Part shown: positions 9,801 through 22,259 of the stretch, one piece after another
How positions within the stretch are numbered: the stretch's first letter is position 1
How the letters are laid out: the number at the start of each line of letters is the position of its first letter
Source: Acidobacteriota bacterium
GTDB taxonomy: Bacteria; Acidobacteriota; Thermoanaerobaculia; Multivoradales; J023
Assembly (NCBI GenBank): GCA_029263315.1
Contig: JAJCXR010000004.1
Location: 1-64,000 of the forward strand
Length of the DNA: 64,000 nt
Reading direction: 5' to 3'
Notes under the pieces: generated by a model
The model's database searches: none
What the model was told of the DNA's origin: nothing
Seen by the model: the letters and a program-made list of their open reading frames with translations, nothing else
Made by a program: the position numbers and the translations under genes

Positions 9801-10055
9801 GGCGGCGGTGGAGCGCAAACGCTTGACGCTCTCGAGATCCTGTACCGCCTCTTCGATGCGGGCGCAGATGGCCTCCTCCACCTCTTCCGGAGCGGCTCCG
9901 AGATAGGGCACGGTGACCGAGATCAGGTCGGACGAAAATTCCGGAAAGACCTCCTTGCGAATCTTGGTGACGTTGAGCCATCCACCGACGATGATCAGCA
10001 CCAACATCAGGTTGGCGGCGACGCCGTTCCTGGCGAACCAAGCCAACATTTTCAT
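6831..10055 (-). CDS. RND efflux pump inner-membrane subunit (HAE type, AcrB-like)
   Basis: 1074 aa, the usual length for the family. Features seen: an N-terminal TM1 helix, then the periplasmic porter start (FPEFSSDLISVTVPYLGA), a large periplasmic domain, and the TM2-TM6 block with the proton-relay motif GIVVDDAIVVGENIY, in which the adjacent Asp pair is intact. A second periplasmic domain and TM8-12 follow. The Asp pair plus the lack of a metal-type DFG...DG motif point to hydrophobic/amphiphilic substrates rather than metals. It starts with ATGA overlap on the membrane-fusion gene and is repressed, by inference, by the TetR protein of the operon. It should form a tripartite pump with the two upstream products. 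Confidence 0.93.
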   Translation of the reverse strand: MKMLAWFARNGVAANLMLVLIIVGGWLNVTKIRKEVFPEFSSDLISVTVPYLGAAPEEVEEAICARIEEAVQDLESVKRLRSTAAEGAGTVTIELLTGSNVRDALDDVKSRVDAIDTFPVETEKPIVQELVVRKQVLNIAISGQTDERTLKHLAERVRDEVSSIDGISQVELAASRPYEVSIEVSEGALRRYDLTFNQIAQAVRRSSLDLPGGSIKTDGGEILLRTQGQAYRGPEFADLVLITRPDGSRLTLGQVATVVDGFADTDTSARFDGGPAILVKVFRVGEQAVTDIATKVKRYVEEARPELPEGISMTIWQDDTEILRSRMDTLYRNGRAGLLLVLLVLALFLRLRLALWVSVGILVSFMGTLWLMPALDVSINLISLFAFIVVLGIVVDDAIVVGENIYRHHQMGKEGISAAIDGLKEVAVPVTFSVLTTIAAFAPLTLVAGNTGKFMRVIPLVVIATLAFSLLESLFVLPSHLSHLKRRAKKTSNLWTRLQERIASLFGVLIERSYRPTLDLALRWRYATVAIGLAVLMLTIGFIGGGHLKFTFFPPIEGNNVVAFLTLPQGTPPEATAKALEQLENSAAQLRREVADAGEPDAFRHILATIGEHPFRQAQSRTAFRPTTSAAHLGEVNIELLPGEQREVTATDLTRRWRDLTGPIADAVELSFVSSIVSTGEAINIQLAGPDLDDLQLAAGELKTALGKYPGVFDITDSFRAGKEEVQLGILPRAESLGLSLSDVARQVRQAFYGEEAQRIQRGRDDVRVMVRYPEDERRRLDNLESMRIRTPQGDEVPIWSVATMERGRGYASIARTDRNRTVTVTADVDLEVANSNEILAQVERTVLPRLVADHRGLKFSLEGEQQEQRETLSGLAESFAVALVLIYILLAVPFRSYLQPMIVMSAIPFGILGAIWGHVLVGRDLTALSFFGVVALTGVVVNDSLVLVDFVNRAYRGGMPLHDAIAQAGETRFRPIILTSLTTFVGLTPLLLEKSLQAQFLIPMAVSLAFGVLFATGIILILVPVGYFILEDITAFFRRSWNWLWAGNQDESGGLDDRDPEDRDLEEGIGAEA

Positions 10056-11320
10056 CGGGCACCTTCCAGCTGGATGGTCGCCGGATCGGAATCGGTGAAG
10101 CTCGGTGTCGCTTCCCTGGGTTGCCCGGTACTGGGTGGCTTGAGATCGACCTCCTGGGTCCGCACTTCCATGCCGTCGACGACGATATCCAGCGGCGAGA
10201 TACAGACCTTCTCACCACCGGCCAGGCCACCTCCGATGGTGACCTCGCCGCCCAAGGTGCGGATCACCTCCACGTCGCGGTAGCGCAGCCGGTTGTCGGC
10301 GTCCACCACCAGGACTTGCGATCCCTGGCGCAGGGCGTAGCGGGGCAAGACGGTTGCCGACGGCACCGTGCGGCCCTCGATCGTGGCGTCGACGAAGAGG
10401 CCGACGGCCAGGGGTGGGCGTATCGAGGCGCCGTCGCCGTCCGCCGCCCCGGGCCGTCCATAAGGATCCTCGACCCGCGCCACCAGGCTCATCATGCGGG
10501 TGCGGGTATCGACCTCACCTTCGCTGCGCACGATGTGTCCCTGCCAGGTGTGCACCTGGTCACCGAAATCGCTGCGCAGCTCCACCCTGGGTCCTGGACG
10601 CTCGCCGTCGCCGTCGCGGAAGGCGAAGGGGAGGTCGATGAAGCGCAGCTGATCATCGGCGATGGGCAGTCGGATCTCGGCGAAATCGATGGCGTGGATG
10701 ACCGCCAGGGGCGTGCCGGGACCTACAAATTGCCCCAGATCGACGGACTTGGAACGCACTCGTCCGTCGAAGGGGGCGACGATGCGGGTCCGCTGTAGAT
10801 CCAGCTCGGCCTTGACGAGGTCCGCTTCGGCGGCGGCCAAGGTGGCTTTGGCTTGGGCCACTTGGGGTTGCCGCAGGGTGAGGGGGCTGGCTTCCCCTTC
10901 GCCGAGCTGTTGCCACTCTTCAGCGGCCAGCGCCGCCTCCGCCTCCTGCTGTGCCACCTGCACCCGGGCTTGCGCCACTTGAGCTTTGGCCCGACTGACC
11001 GCCAGCGCCACATCGCGATCATCGAGTCGGATCAGCACATCGCCGCGACGGAAGAAGTCGCCCACCTCGAAGGAGTTGGCTGTCCATCGAACCTCGCCTG
11101 AGAGGCGCGCCGTCAATTGTGATTGGACGCGGGGCAGCACGGTGCCCTGGGAAACCACATCGAGTTGCACGGACCGCAGCTCGACTCGGATGACGCGGAC
11201 CAGGGGTGCGGCGACGATCTGGGGCGATGTCTCGACCTCGGTGCGGGTCTTCAGCAGCAGGAAGGCGCCGCCGGCACCGAGGAGGAGGATGACGACGGGA
11301 AGCAGGATTTTCTTGCTCAT
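10052..11320 (-). CDS. RND efflux membrane-fusion (periplasmic adaptor) protein
   Basis: 422 aa from the ATG at 11320 (MSKKILLPVVILLLGAGGAFLLL). That start places the hydrophobic anchor at the N-terminus, whereas the longer upstream extension is Arg/Pro-rich and belongs to another frame. The layout is HlyD/AcrA-like: an N-terminal anchor, a lipoyl half-motif (ARLSGEVRW...GDVLIRLD), an Ala/Gln-rich alpha hairpin of about 80 residues, the second lipoyl half (IVAPFDGRV), then beta-barrel and membrane-proximal domains. It links the RND pump to the outer-membrane factor. It begins 13 bp after the OMF stop and overlaps the pump gene by ATGA. Confidence 0.9.
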   Translation of the reverse strand: MSKKILLPVVILLLGAGGAFLLLKTRTEVETSPQIVAAPLVRVIRVELRSVQLDVVSQGTVLPRVQSQLTARLSGEVRWTANSFEVGDFFRRGDVLIRLDDRDVALAVSRAKAQVAQARVQVAQQEAEAALAAEEWQQLGEGEASPLTLRQPQVAQAKATLAAAEADLVKAELDLQRTRIVAPFDGRVRSKSVDLGQFVGPGTPLAVIHAIDFAEIRLPIADDQLRFIDLPFAFRDGDGERPGPRVELRSDFGDQVHTWQGHIVRSEGEVDTRTRMMSLVARVEDPYGRPGAADGDGASIRPPLAVGLFVDATIEGRTVPSATVLPRYALRQGSQVLVVDADNRLRYRDVEVIRTLGGEVTIGGGLAGGEKVCISPLDIVVDGMEVRTQEVDLKPPSTGQPREATPSFTDSDPATIQLEGAR

Positions 11321-11333
11321 GGGTGCTCTTTGG

Positions 11334-12878
11334 CTATCTGAAGGGCGTTGACGAAGCCGAATTGGGCGGTGACGGGGTGGGCAAGGACGTGTCCGACGAA
11401 GACGTGTCTGACGAAGACCTCTCTGACAAAGACCGGGCATCGCCCCCCAGGGCCAAGTGGAGATCGACCCGGTTGCGTAGCCGAAGACCGCGCAGGGTGA
11501 GAAGCCGGGTTTCGGCTTCGAAGGTCTGGCGCTGACTTTCGAGCACCGCCAGGTAATTTCCGAGGCCGGAACGGTAACGATCCTCCGCCAGCTGAGCAGC
11601 CCGCTGGGCTTCCTGGCTGGCGGTGGCGAAGGCGTCCACCTCCCGGCTTAGCGTCTGCTCGGCGCTGAGCCTTGATTCCACCTCGCCGAGGGCCCGCAGA
11701 AGCGTTTGGGCGTAATTGGCCAGGCTGAATTCGTGGGAGGCCGTGGCCAGCTCGGCGGCGGCCCGCAGGCGTCCCCCTTGGAAGATGGGCTGCAACAGAT
11801 TGCCCGCCAGGCTCCAGATCGAGAAGTCACCGTCCAGCAGGTCGGAAAGACTGTCGCTGGAGCTGCCGCTGGAGCCGGTGAGGGAGAGACGGGGGTAAAA
11901 GGCGGCGCGGGCTTCGGCCACCCGCCAGCCGGCGGCGGCCAGGCGGGCCTCGGCGGCGGCCAGGTCGGGGCGGCGACGCAGCAGCTCCGATGGCAGCCCC
12001 GCGGCGACGGGGGAGGGCAGGGCTGGCAAATCGCTTGGCCCTCCGATGTCGGCCTTGGGGTAGACGCCGAGGAGAATCTCGAGCTGACGGCGCAGGCCGT
12101 CCAAGGTCCGACGACGGGCCTGCAGCTCGCCCTGGGCCGCCGCTTCGTTGGCCCGGGCCAAGCGCAGATCGACGGATGGAGCGAGCCCGCGCTCGAAGCG
12201 TGCCGCAACCCGCTCACGGGTCCGGCGTCGACTTTCGATGGTGGCTTCGCCCAAAGCGACCAGCCGTTCTGCTTCCACCATGCTGAGCCATGCCTTGGCC
12301 ACTTGCGCGGCGAGCGACAATCTTGCTCCGGCGTAATCGGCCTGGGCGGCGGCGAGATCTTGGTTGGCGGCTCGATGGCCGGCCCGCAGGCGGCCCCATA
12401 GGTCCGCCTCCCAGCTGATCGCCAGATTGGCGCTGAAGGAGGTGGAGGTGGATTTGAGAAGGCCGTCGCTACCGGGGACGGGCAAGCCGACAAAGACCTG
12501 TTGGCGGCGGGCCGCGTCGAGGCCGACGGAGGCCTGGGGCAAGCGATCGGCCCCCTGCAGCTTCGCCTGAGCCAGCGCCGCATCGACGTTGGCCGCCGCC
12601 GCTTGTAGGTTGTGGTTGTGGTCCAGGGCGCGGGCGATCAAGGTGTCGAGCTGATCGGAAGCCAGGCTGCGCCACCAGGGATCGTCGGCGCTGGCGGCCC
12701 CGTTGTTGGCGTCCGAGCCTGCGGTCCAGGCGGCGGGCAGGGTGGGCAAGCTTTCGGGGTTCGTGGTGGGGGGGATGGTATGGCAACCCAGCAAGAGGAC
12801 GGCACCGACGGCCACGCTGTAGGCGCCTGCCCTGTAGACAGCTGCCCTGTAGACGGCGTCGCAGGTCCCCCGGCTCAT
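11334..12878 (-). CDS. Outer-membrane efflux lipoprotein, NodT/OprM family
   Basis: 514 aa from the ATG at 12878, which has GGAG 8 nt upstream and overlaps the TetR stop as ATGA. A lipobox, LLLGC, follows the signal helix. The mature protein shows the two TolC-type helical repeats rich in Ala/Arg/Gln, including RRRPDLAAAEARLAAAGWRVAEA, broken here as RRRPDLAAAEA and LAAAGWRVAEA. The C-terminus is a low-complexity Ser/Asp/Thr tail encoded by a 15-bp tandem repeat. A second 15-bp duplication lies in the signal region (AVYRAAVYRAG). It forms the exit duct of the pump encoded downstream. Confidence 0.9.
   Translation of the reverse strand: MSRGTCDAVYRAAVYRAGAYSVAVGAVLLLGCHTIPPTTNPESLPTLPAAWTAGSDANNGAASADDPWWRSLASDQLDTLIARALDHNHNLQAAAANVDAALAQAKLQGADRLPQASVGLDAARRQQVFVGLPVPGSDGLLKSTSTSFSANLAISWEADLWGRLRAGHRAANQDLAAAQADYAGARLSLAAQVAKAWLSMVEAERLVALGEATIESRRRTRERVAARFERGLAPSVDLRLARANEAAAQGELQARRRTLDGLRRQLEILLGVYPKADIGGPSDLPALPSPVAAGLPSELLRRRPDLAAAEARLAAAGWRVAEARAAFYPRLSLTGSSGSSSDSLSDLLDGDFSIWSLAGNLLQPIFQGGRLRAAAELATASHEFSLANYAQTLLRALGEVESRLSAEQTLSREVDAFATASQEAQRAAQLAEDRYRSGLGNYLAVLESQRQTFEAETRLLTLRGLRLRNRVDLHLALGGDARSLSERSSSDTSSSDTSLPTPSPPNSASSTPFR
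11386..11430. repeat. 15-bp in-frame tandem repeat, 3 copies, 3' end of OMF gene
   Basis: Copies GACGTGTCCGACGAA, GACGTGTCTGACGAA and a diverged GACCTCTCTGACAAA lie head to tail. They encode SSDTS-type units near the C-terminus of the outer-membrane factor. Copy-number change would keep the frame. Confidence 0.85.
12827..12856. repeat. 15-bp tandem duplication in OMF signal region
   Basis: CTGCCCTGTAGACAG is followed directly by CTGCCCTGTAGACGG. The duplication is in frame and encodes the AVYRAAVYRAG stretch just before the hydrophobic core of the lipoprotein signal peptide. Confidence 0.85.
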
Positions 12879-13582
12879 GGGCTTGTCTCCGAGGAGGGTG
12901 CCGCAGTGGAGTCGGCGGGTAGGGTGGCCGGGGCCCTGAGGCCGGCACACAAAAAGGCCTGCAAGCGCTTCAGCAGGCCGTCCCGGTCTTGCAGGTTACA
13001 CATGCCATCGGTGACTCTCTCCAACATGTGGGCGCCGGCCATGGTGTGGCCCATGGAGCCGATCATGAAGAAAATACGCCACATCAACTCTTGCTGCCCG
13101 AGATGGGGTAGCGCTTGGCCGAAGGCGGCGCTGAAACGGTGGATGACGGGGCGCATTTCCTGCATCAAGAGGTCGCGCAAGGTGTCTTCGGGCTGGGTCA
13201 TGGCACGGCCGAAGATTTTGGCGATGTCGCGGCCTTGGTCTTGCCGTTCCAGGCCATAGCGGATCACCGGACCGACGAAGGCTTGCACCAACTCTTCGAG
13301 GCTGGGGTCGCCGTCGGCCTCGAGGGCTGCGAGACGTCGAAGGCGTTCCCCGTTAAGTGGGCCGAGGTGCCGTGAGACGACGGCCTTGACCAAACCTTCC
13401 TTGGTACCGAAGTGATAGTTGGCCGCGGCCAGGTTGGTGCCAGCGTCGGAGGTGATCTTGCGCAGGGATGACCCTGCCACGCCGTGTTGGGCAATCAGGC
13501 GCTCCGCCGCATCGAGCAGATTTTGGCGGGTCGCCCAGCCGGCGGTGGTCGAGTCGTCGGTGACCTGTGGGGAGGCAGTCAT
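12875..13582 (-). CDS. TetR/AcrR-family repressor of the RND operon
   Basis: 235 aa from the ATG at 13582 (MTASPQVTDDS); the longer upstream frame covers promoter DNA. The N-terminal TetR HTH is clear: LLDAAERLIAQHGV, then SLRKITSDAGTN and the recognition part LAAANYHFGTKEGLV. The rest is a helical ligand-binding and dimerisation domain. It is the first gene of the operon and overlaps the OMF gene by ATGA. A near-perfect 24-bp palindrome lies 70-93 bp upstream of its start, so autorepression and control of the whole efflux operon is the likely mode. The inducer is unknown. Confidence 0.9.
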   Translation of the reverse strand: MTASPQVTDDSTTAGWATRQNLLDAAERLIAQHGVAGSSLRKITSDAGTNLAAANYHFGTKEGLVKAVVSRHLGPLNGERLRRLAALEADGDPSLEELVQAFVGPVIRYGLERQDQGRDIAKIFGRAMTQPEDTLRDLLMQEMRPVIHRFSAAFGQALPHLGQQELMWRIFFMIGSMGHTMAGAHMLERVTDGMCNLQDRDGLLKRLQAFLCAGLRAPATLPADSTAAPSSETSP

Positions 13583-13651
13583 GGCAATTTGCTTCTTTGG
13601 GTTTCTCTGCGGAGAGGCTTGGAGATGGAGCTCCCGGGCAGCAAACGCTTG

Positions 13652-13675
13652 TTTCATTCGAACGTTCGTTTGAAA
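13652..13675. promoter_or_regulatory. Palindromic operator, probable TetR-family binding site
   Basis: The arms TTTCA-N2-CGAAC and GTTCG-N2-TGAAA are perfectly complementary except for the two N2 spacers (both TT), with the dyad centre between 13663 and 13664. A 24-bp dyad in the leader of an autoregulated TetR-type efflux operon is the expected operator form. Confidence 0.75.
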
Positions 13676-13784
13676 TCGAGGGCCAAAAAAAAGCCAAGAC
13701 GTTCCGGTGTCGCGTCGGGGCAGCCTTCGATCTACCAAGACCGAATCTCTGGGGGCGACGGACGAGGCTCAATAAGAATACAAG

Positions 13785-13822
13785 GCGGGATCCCGCCAGG
13801 CGCAAAATGCAAACCTGGCGGG
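13785..13822 (-). terminator. Putative transcription terminator of the RRM gene
   Basis: A 9-bp perfect stem (CCCGCCAGG 13792-13800 with CCTGGCGGG 13814-13822) and an overlapping palindrome GGCGGGATCCCGCC lie just after the RRM stop on the minus strand. They are followed by a moderately T-rich stretch. A further 7-bp hairpin (GATCGCT 831-837 / AGCGATC 842-848 of the 13 kb block) overlaps the stop codon itself. Confidence 0.5.
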
Positions 13823-13836
13823 AAAGGTCGGATCGC

Positions 13837-14109
13837 TTACCAGCGATCGCGGCGGGGGGCCCGCTCAGTGCGAGGACGAGCCTCGTTCACATTGAGGGTA
13901 CGGCCACCCATTTCTTTGCCGTTGAGGGCATCGATGGCTTCGCTGCCGCCTTCGCCCATCTCGACGAAACCGAAGCCGCGGGGGCGACCGGTCTCGCGAT
14001 CGGTGATCAGGTTGACGGAGGTGACTTCGCCGAACTCTTCGAACAGCTCACGGACTTCCTGATCGTTAGCGGAAAAAGGCAGGTTACCGACGTAAATTCT
14101 CTTAGACAT
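13837..14109 (-). CDS. Small RNA-binding protein with one RRM domain
   Basis: 90 aa, almost entirely one RNA-recognition motif. RNP2 is IYVGNLPF (residues 5-12) and RNP1 is RGFGFVEM (44-51). A short basic tail ends in ERAPRRDRW. AGGAGAAG precedes the ATG at a usable distance. Such RRM proteins of cyanobacteria and several other phyla bind single-stranded RNA and are often cold-induced. That role is family knowledge, not visible here. It is monocistronic, with a structured leader (CTGGC...GCCAG hairpin near 14170) and a terminator-like hairpin after the stop. Confidence 0.93.
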   Translation of the reverse strand: MSKRIYVGNLPFSANDQEVRELFEEFGEVTSVNLITDRETGRPRGFGFVEMGEGGSEAIDALNGKEMGGRTLNVNEARPRTERAPRRDRW

Positions 14110-14354
14110 GACTCAACTCTTCTCCTGGCCTACCAAAATGGTATGACCCTAGGTGTGTGATGGCTGGCATAGGCCAGCAGTGACTCTAACAATGGTGCTC
14201 GTCCAAGGAATTTCAGGTACTCGGCGCTTTGGGAAGGGGACTGATGACAGGTCGCTTCGATCAGGCAGAAGTAACAGGTGAACCGTTGGATGAACCCTGA
14301 GCAGACGATAGCCCATTGCTGAAGGGACTGCAAGTAAATATTGCTTCGTCGAGC

Positions 14355-14360
14355 TACAAT
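14355..14360 (+). promoter_or_regulatory. -10-like TACAAT placed for a leaderless SDR transcript
   Basis: TACAAT is separated by exactly 6 nt (GATCCC) from the ATG at 14367. Transcription would start at the ATG. No Shine-Dalgarno sequence is present, and no good -35 was found 16-18 bp upstream. Confidence 0.45.
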
Positions 14361-14366
14361 GATCCC

Positions 14367-15182
14367 ATGGAGAGTCAAAAAGGGCATCAAACAGCACACG
14401 GCTCGGACCGTTGGCACCTGCAAGGATGCCGCGCCTTGGTCACCGGCGGCACCCGGGGCATTGGACGGGCCATCGCGCAAGAGCTGCTCGACCACGGGGC
14501 CTCGGTCACCATCACCGCCCGAACCCGAGCGGATGTCGAAGCGGCGGTGGCGGCTTGGCGCGCCGAGGGGCACGACGCCTCCGGCCTGGCGTCGGACGTC
14601 ACCGAGGCCGACGGCCGACGGATTTTGGTAGAGCATTGCCATGGGCAGGGTGGTTTGGACATCTTGGTCAACAATGCGGGCTTCAATCTTCGCCAGGAGG
14701 CCGTGGACTACCCACCCGAGGAGGTGCAACGGCTGATCGACGGCAACGGCGTCGCTGTCCTCGAGCTCAGCCGTGCCTTGCATCCCCTGCTGAAGGTCGC
14801 TGGTCTGCAGCGTGGCTTGGCCCGCGTCGTCAGCATTACCTCGGTGTCTGGCTTGACCAGCACGCGCACCGGAGCGCCCTATGCCATGGCCAAGGCGGCG
14901 GTCATTCAGATGACCCGCAACCTGGCGGTGGAGTGGGCCGGCGACGGTATCCAGGTCAACTCCGTGGCCCCGTGGTACATCCGCACGCCGCTGGCGGAGC
15001 AAGTGCTGGCCAAACCCGGCTACCTGGATCGTATCGTCGAGCGCACGCCGATGGGTCGCATCGGAGAGGTCGAGGAGGTGGCGTCCGCCGCTGTCTTCCT
15101 TTGCTTGCCGGCGGCGTCCTACATCACCGGCCAATGTTTGGCGGTGGACGGCGGGTTTCTGGCCCACGGTTTTCAGCCTTGA
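14367..15182 (+). CDS. Short-chain dehydrogenase/reductase (tropinone-reductase-like)
   Basis: 271 aa from the ATG at 14367. Classical SDR motifs: TGGTRGIG (26-33) for NAD(P)H binding, NNAG (102-105), catalytic Ser159, Tyr172 and Lys176 in YAMAK. The C-terminal YITGQCLAVDGGF is typical of the family. The Arg/Thr pattern after strand 2 (TARTR) suggests NADPH preference (inference). The substrate is unknown. The earlier in-frame ATG at 14316 is rejected because a -10-like element lies between the two. The 3' end overlaps the convergent SLOG-like gene by 10 bp. Confidence 0.9.
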   Translation: MESQKGHQTAHGSDRWHLQGCRALVTGGTRGIGRAIAQELLDHGASVTITARTRADVEAAVAAWRAEGHDASGLASDVTEADGRRILVEHCHGQGGLDILVNNAGFNLRQEAVDYPPEEVQRLIDGNGVAVLELSRALHPLLKVAGLQRGLARVVSITSVSGLTSTRTGAPYAMAKAAVIQMTRNLAVEWAGDGIQVNSVAPWYIRTPLAEQVLAKPGYLDRIVERTPMGRIGEVEEVASAAVFLCLPAASYITGQCLAVDGGFLAHGFQP

Positions 15183-16426
15183 GTGGCGGATGAATCGCCC
15201 TGGGTACCGGGTAGGCGCGTCGGCAGCTCGGTTTCGCTCAATTGATCGAAGAAACGATGCCAGGTCAAGCCCGCCACCAGGCCGACCACCGATACAAACG
15301 GGATCATGCGCCTTAGCTGGAAGGCCTTGAGCTCTTCGCTGGTGCCCTGGGGAAGAGTCAACACTTGCCCGAGGACAAAGATCAGGCTGGCAGCGAAGCC
15401 GGCCACGGCCCCCAGCACCAAGCTGGCGACCTCGGCAAAAAATGACGAGGGCTCGGCGTTTTCAACCCTCCAGCGTCGGATGCCGAGAATACTGGAGCCG
15501 GTCATGCCGGAAAAGACTCCACCCAAAAGGAGGCTGATGAAAGGGTCGAAGAGAGTGACCCTGGCCTGCCATTGGTAGACACACAACAAGGTGACGAGCA
15601 GGCAGGTCAGGCCGGTGACGCAATGCAGCGTCAAAGCGGTGCGTTGCGCTTTGACCCGTTCCGCTTTCTGTTGCTGGGCTCGGTGCCGACGGTTCAGCTG
15701 CTGCTGGTGTAAGAGATCGGCGGCCGCTTGTTCTGCATCCTTCTGCTCCTGTAGCCGCTCCCGACGCCGCTGAATTTTGTCCTGCTCCTGGCTGCGTTTG
15801 ATCTCGATTTGCTCTTCCAAAGCCCGCAAGCACCTTTCCGCCGAGGCGTCGCCCTCCCAGGCGTTGCCCATCGCCCGGCGTTGCCAGTCGGAGGGAAGAT
15901 CGCGTCCCCCTTCGATGGCTTGCCAGACGATCCGAGCGCTGCCGCCGAAGGTGGCGATGGCATACAGGGGGATGCGTTGGGCCAGGGCGACGATGCCGGT
16001 GGTCAGGGTGTAACGCCCACCCCCCAGGACTACGACCGCCGCCGCGGTGGTCAAAGGGCGATAGAAAGCCACCTCCCAGCGCTCGCTGGGGTACGGCATG
16101 CCCTCCAGGGGGCAATCGAACTTTTGACGCGCCGCGGGGACCGGATCGGCCTCCGGCGAGGACTGGGCGAAGTGGACAAAGACTTTCTTGGTGGCCGGGT
16201 CACCGACATCCGGCGCCGCATATCCCTTGACCAAGTCGTGCTCGATGAAGTCCTCGTTCAAGGAATAGACCTGCAAATGCCAGCCGCGGAGGGCGGCGTG
16301 CCGTCCGACATCGATGGCGGCTTGGCGGGCCCCCTCGAAGTCGCTCACCTCGGGATCGTAATTACCTTGCAACGCCAAACGCTCGCTGGCGCTGCCGAAA
16401 ACGGCCAAAATCGGAGGGTCGCTCAT
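15173..16426 (-). CDS. SLOG-like domain protein with coiled coil and C-terminal membrane helices
   Basis: 417 aa from the ATG at 16426 (AGGAG upstream). Residues 1-190 look like a Rossmann-type SLOG/LOG fold: AVFGSAS at the first strand, and VVVLGGGRYTLTTGIVALA followed by IPLYAIATFGGSA. About 70 highly charged Lys/Arg/Glu/Gln residues (210-275) predict a coiled coil. Three to four hydrophobic segments follow (TLHCVTGLTCLLVTLLCVY; FISLLLGGVFSGMTG; VASLVLGAVAGFAASLIFVL; MIPFVSVVGLVAGLTW). SLOG domains are nucleotide-related ligand sensors or hydrolases, and fusion to membrane helices suggests a ligand-gated membrane effector (inference). It is the last gene after phoB-phoR-topoisomerase/RecQ, 44 bp downstream. 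A TIR-like domain is an alternative reading. Confidence 0.55.
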   Translation of the reverse strand: MSDPPILAVFGSASERLALQGNYDPEVSDFEGARQAAIDVGRHAALRGWHLQVYSLNEDFIEHDLVKGYAAPDVGDPATKKVFVHFAQSSPEADPVPAARQKFDCPLEGMPYPSERWEVAFYRPLTTAAAVVVLGGGRYTLTTGIVALAQRIPLYAIATFGGSARIVWQAIEGGRDLPSDWQRRAMGNAWEGDASAERCLRALEEQIEIKRSQEQDKIQRRRERLQEQKDAEQAAADLLHQQQLNRRHRAQQQKAERVKAQRTALTLHCVTGLTCLLVTLLCVYQWQARVTLFDPFISLLLGGVFSGMTGSSILGIRRWRVENAEPSSFFAEVASLVLGAVAGFAASLIFVLGQVLTLPQGTSEELKAFQLRRMIPFVSVVGLVAGLTWHRFFDQLSETELPTRLPGTQGDSSATQG

Positions 16427-16470
16427 CGCCACAGGACTCCTAATCTCAGGTAAAACAGCCCGCCCGCCAC

Positions 16471-20903
<4,433 letters not shown>

Positions 20904-20907
<4 letters not shown>

Positions 20908-22259
20908 GGGGTCACCGCCGGTTCGGCGGCCGTGGCATCGCCCGCGTCCTCGATCGAGGCCGGTAGGCGGACATGGAAGCATGAGCCGCTACCGAGTTGG
21001 CTGTCGACGGTGATGGTGCCCCGGTGCAAGGCGACCACCTGCTGCACGATGGCCAGGCCGAGGCCGGTGCCCCCCTGCTGCCGGGAGCGCCCCTTGTCAA
21101 CGCGGTAAAACCTCTCGAAAATGCGGCGTAGATCGCTGGGCGGGATGCCGATGCCGGTATCCCGCAGCTCGAGAAGCAGCTCGCCATCCTGCATCGAGAC
21201 CGTGATGTCGACCCGGCCACCATCGCGATTGTATTTAATGCTGTTGTCGAGCAGATTGAGCAATAGGTGATCGAGCTCGTCAGGGTAGCCGGGGATCGGC
21301 GTCACGGCTTCCGTCACCTGCAGCTTCAACTCGACGGCTTTGGCCTGGGCTTGGGAAGCCACCACCTCCAGAGCCCGTTGGAGACAAGTCACCAAATCGA
21401 CCTTGCTGAGCTGCGCCCGGCCGCTACCGTGGTTTTCCAGACGGGCGACCAGGAGCAGATCTTCGAGCACATCTTCGAGCCGACTGCATTGCTCCAGGAT
21501 GCGGTCGGTGAAGAGCCCAGCCACCTCGGGGCGCTCGAGGGCGCCATCCTGCAAGGTCTCGGCATAGCCACGGATCGCCGTCAGCGGCGTCTTGAGCTCG
21601 TGGGAGACATTGGCGACCAATTGCCGATGGGACTCCAGCTGTTGCAGCACCTCCGTCAAGTCTTGCATCAGGATCAGCGTTCCGCCGTCGTCCAAAGGGA
21701 CCGCGGCCAAGGTCAACTGGCGTCGGTTGGCCAGTCGGTGGCGGGTCTCCGGTCGCACCAGGCTGGTGTGGGCGGTGGTTCCGAGGTGGCGGGCATCGTC
21801 GGCGAGTTGCAGCAGCTCGTCCGCCGCCGGCAGCTCCGTCAGTCGTTCACCGAAGGGGTTCTGGCGCAGCGACAGTAGCTGATGAAGGCGTTGGTTGGCG
21901 AGCCGGACCCGGCCCTCCACATCCACCAAGAGAAGGCCGGCCGGCAAGGCATCGAGCACCTGCTCGAGCTGTTGCAGCTTGGCCTGGACGGGAAGCGAGC
22001 GGTCCTGCAGATGGCTCATCCAGATCTGAAATCGTCTGGCCAAGAGACGCTCGACGAGGTAGACGGCGACGGCGACCAGCAGCAGCAAGACGACGACGGC
22101 GGCGAGGTCTTGCGGACGGCTTTGGGTGTTTTGCCCGGGCCGTTGCAACAGCAGCCCCAGCAGCACACCTACACAGGCCACCGCCATGCTGGCGCCGCGC
22201 AGCCGCCAACCGAAAAGTCGTCGCACGTCCTTTGCCATCATGGTGTTCGTGTCATCCAC
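20904..22259 (-). CDS. phoR: PhoR-like sensor histidine kinase
   Basis: 451 aa. Two hydrophobic helices (about 24-40 and 51-73) have only a short loop between them, as in PhoR. A PAS-like domain follows (VLDALPAGLLLVDVEGRVRLAN), then HisKA with phospho-acceptor His220 (VANVSHELKTPL) and a HATPase with N, G1 (DTGIGIP) and G2 (GGTGLGLAIV) boxes. It follows the PhoB-like regulator with an overlap of 8 bp. The assigned start is a GTG at 22259, with MMAKDV 18 bp further in as an alternative. The adjacent pst operon, Pho box and porin make phosphate the likely signal. The translationally coupled downstream topoisomerase/RecQ fusion is unexpected. Confidence 0.88.
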
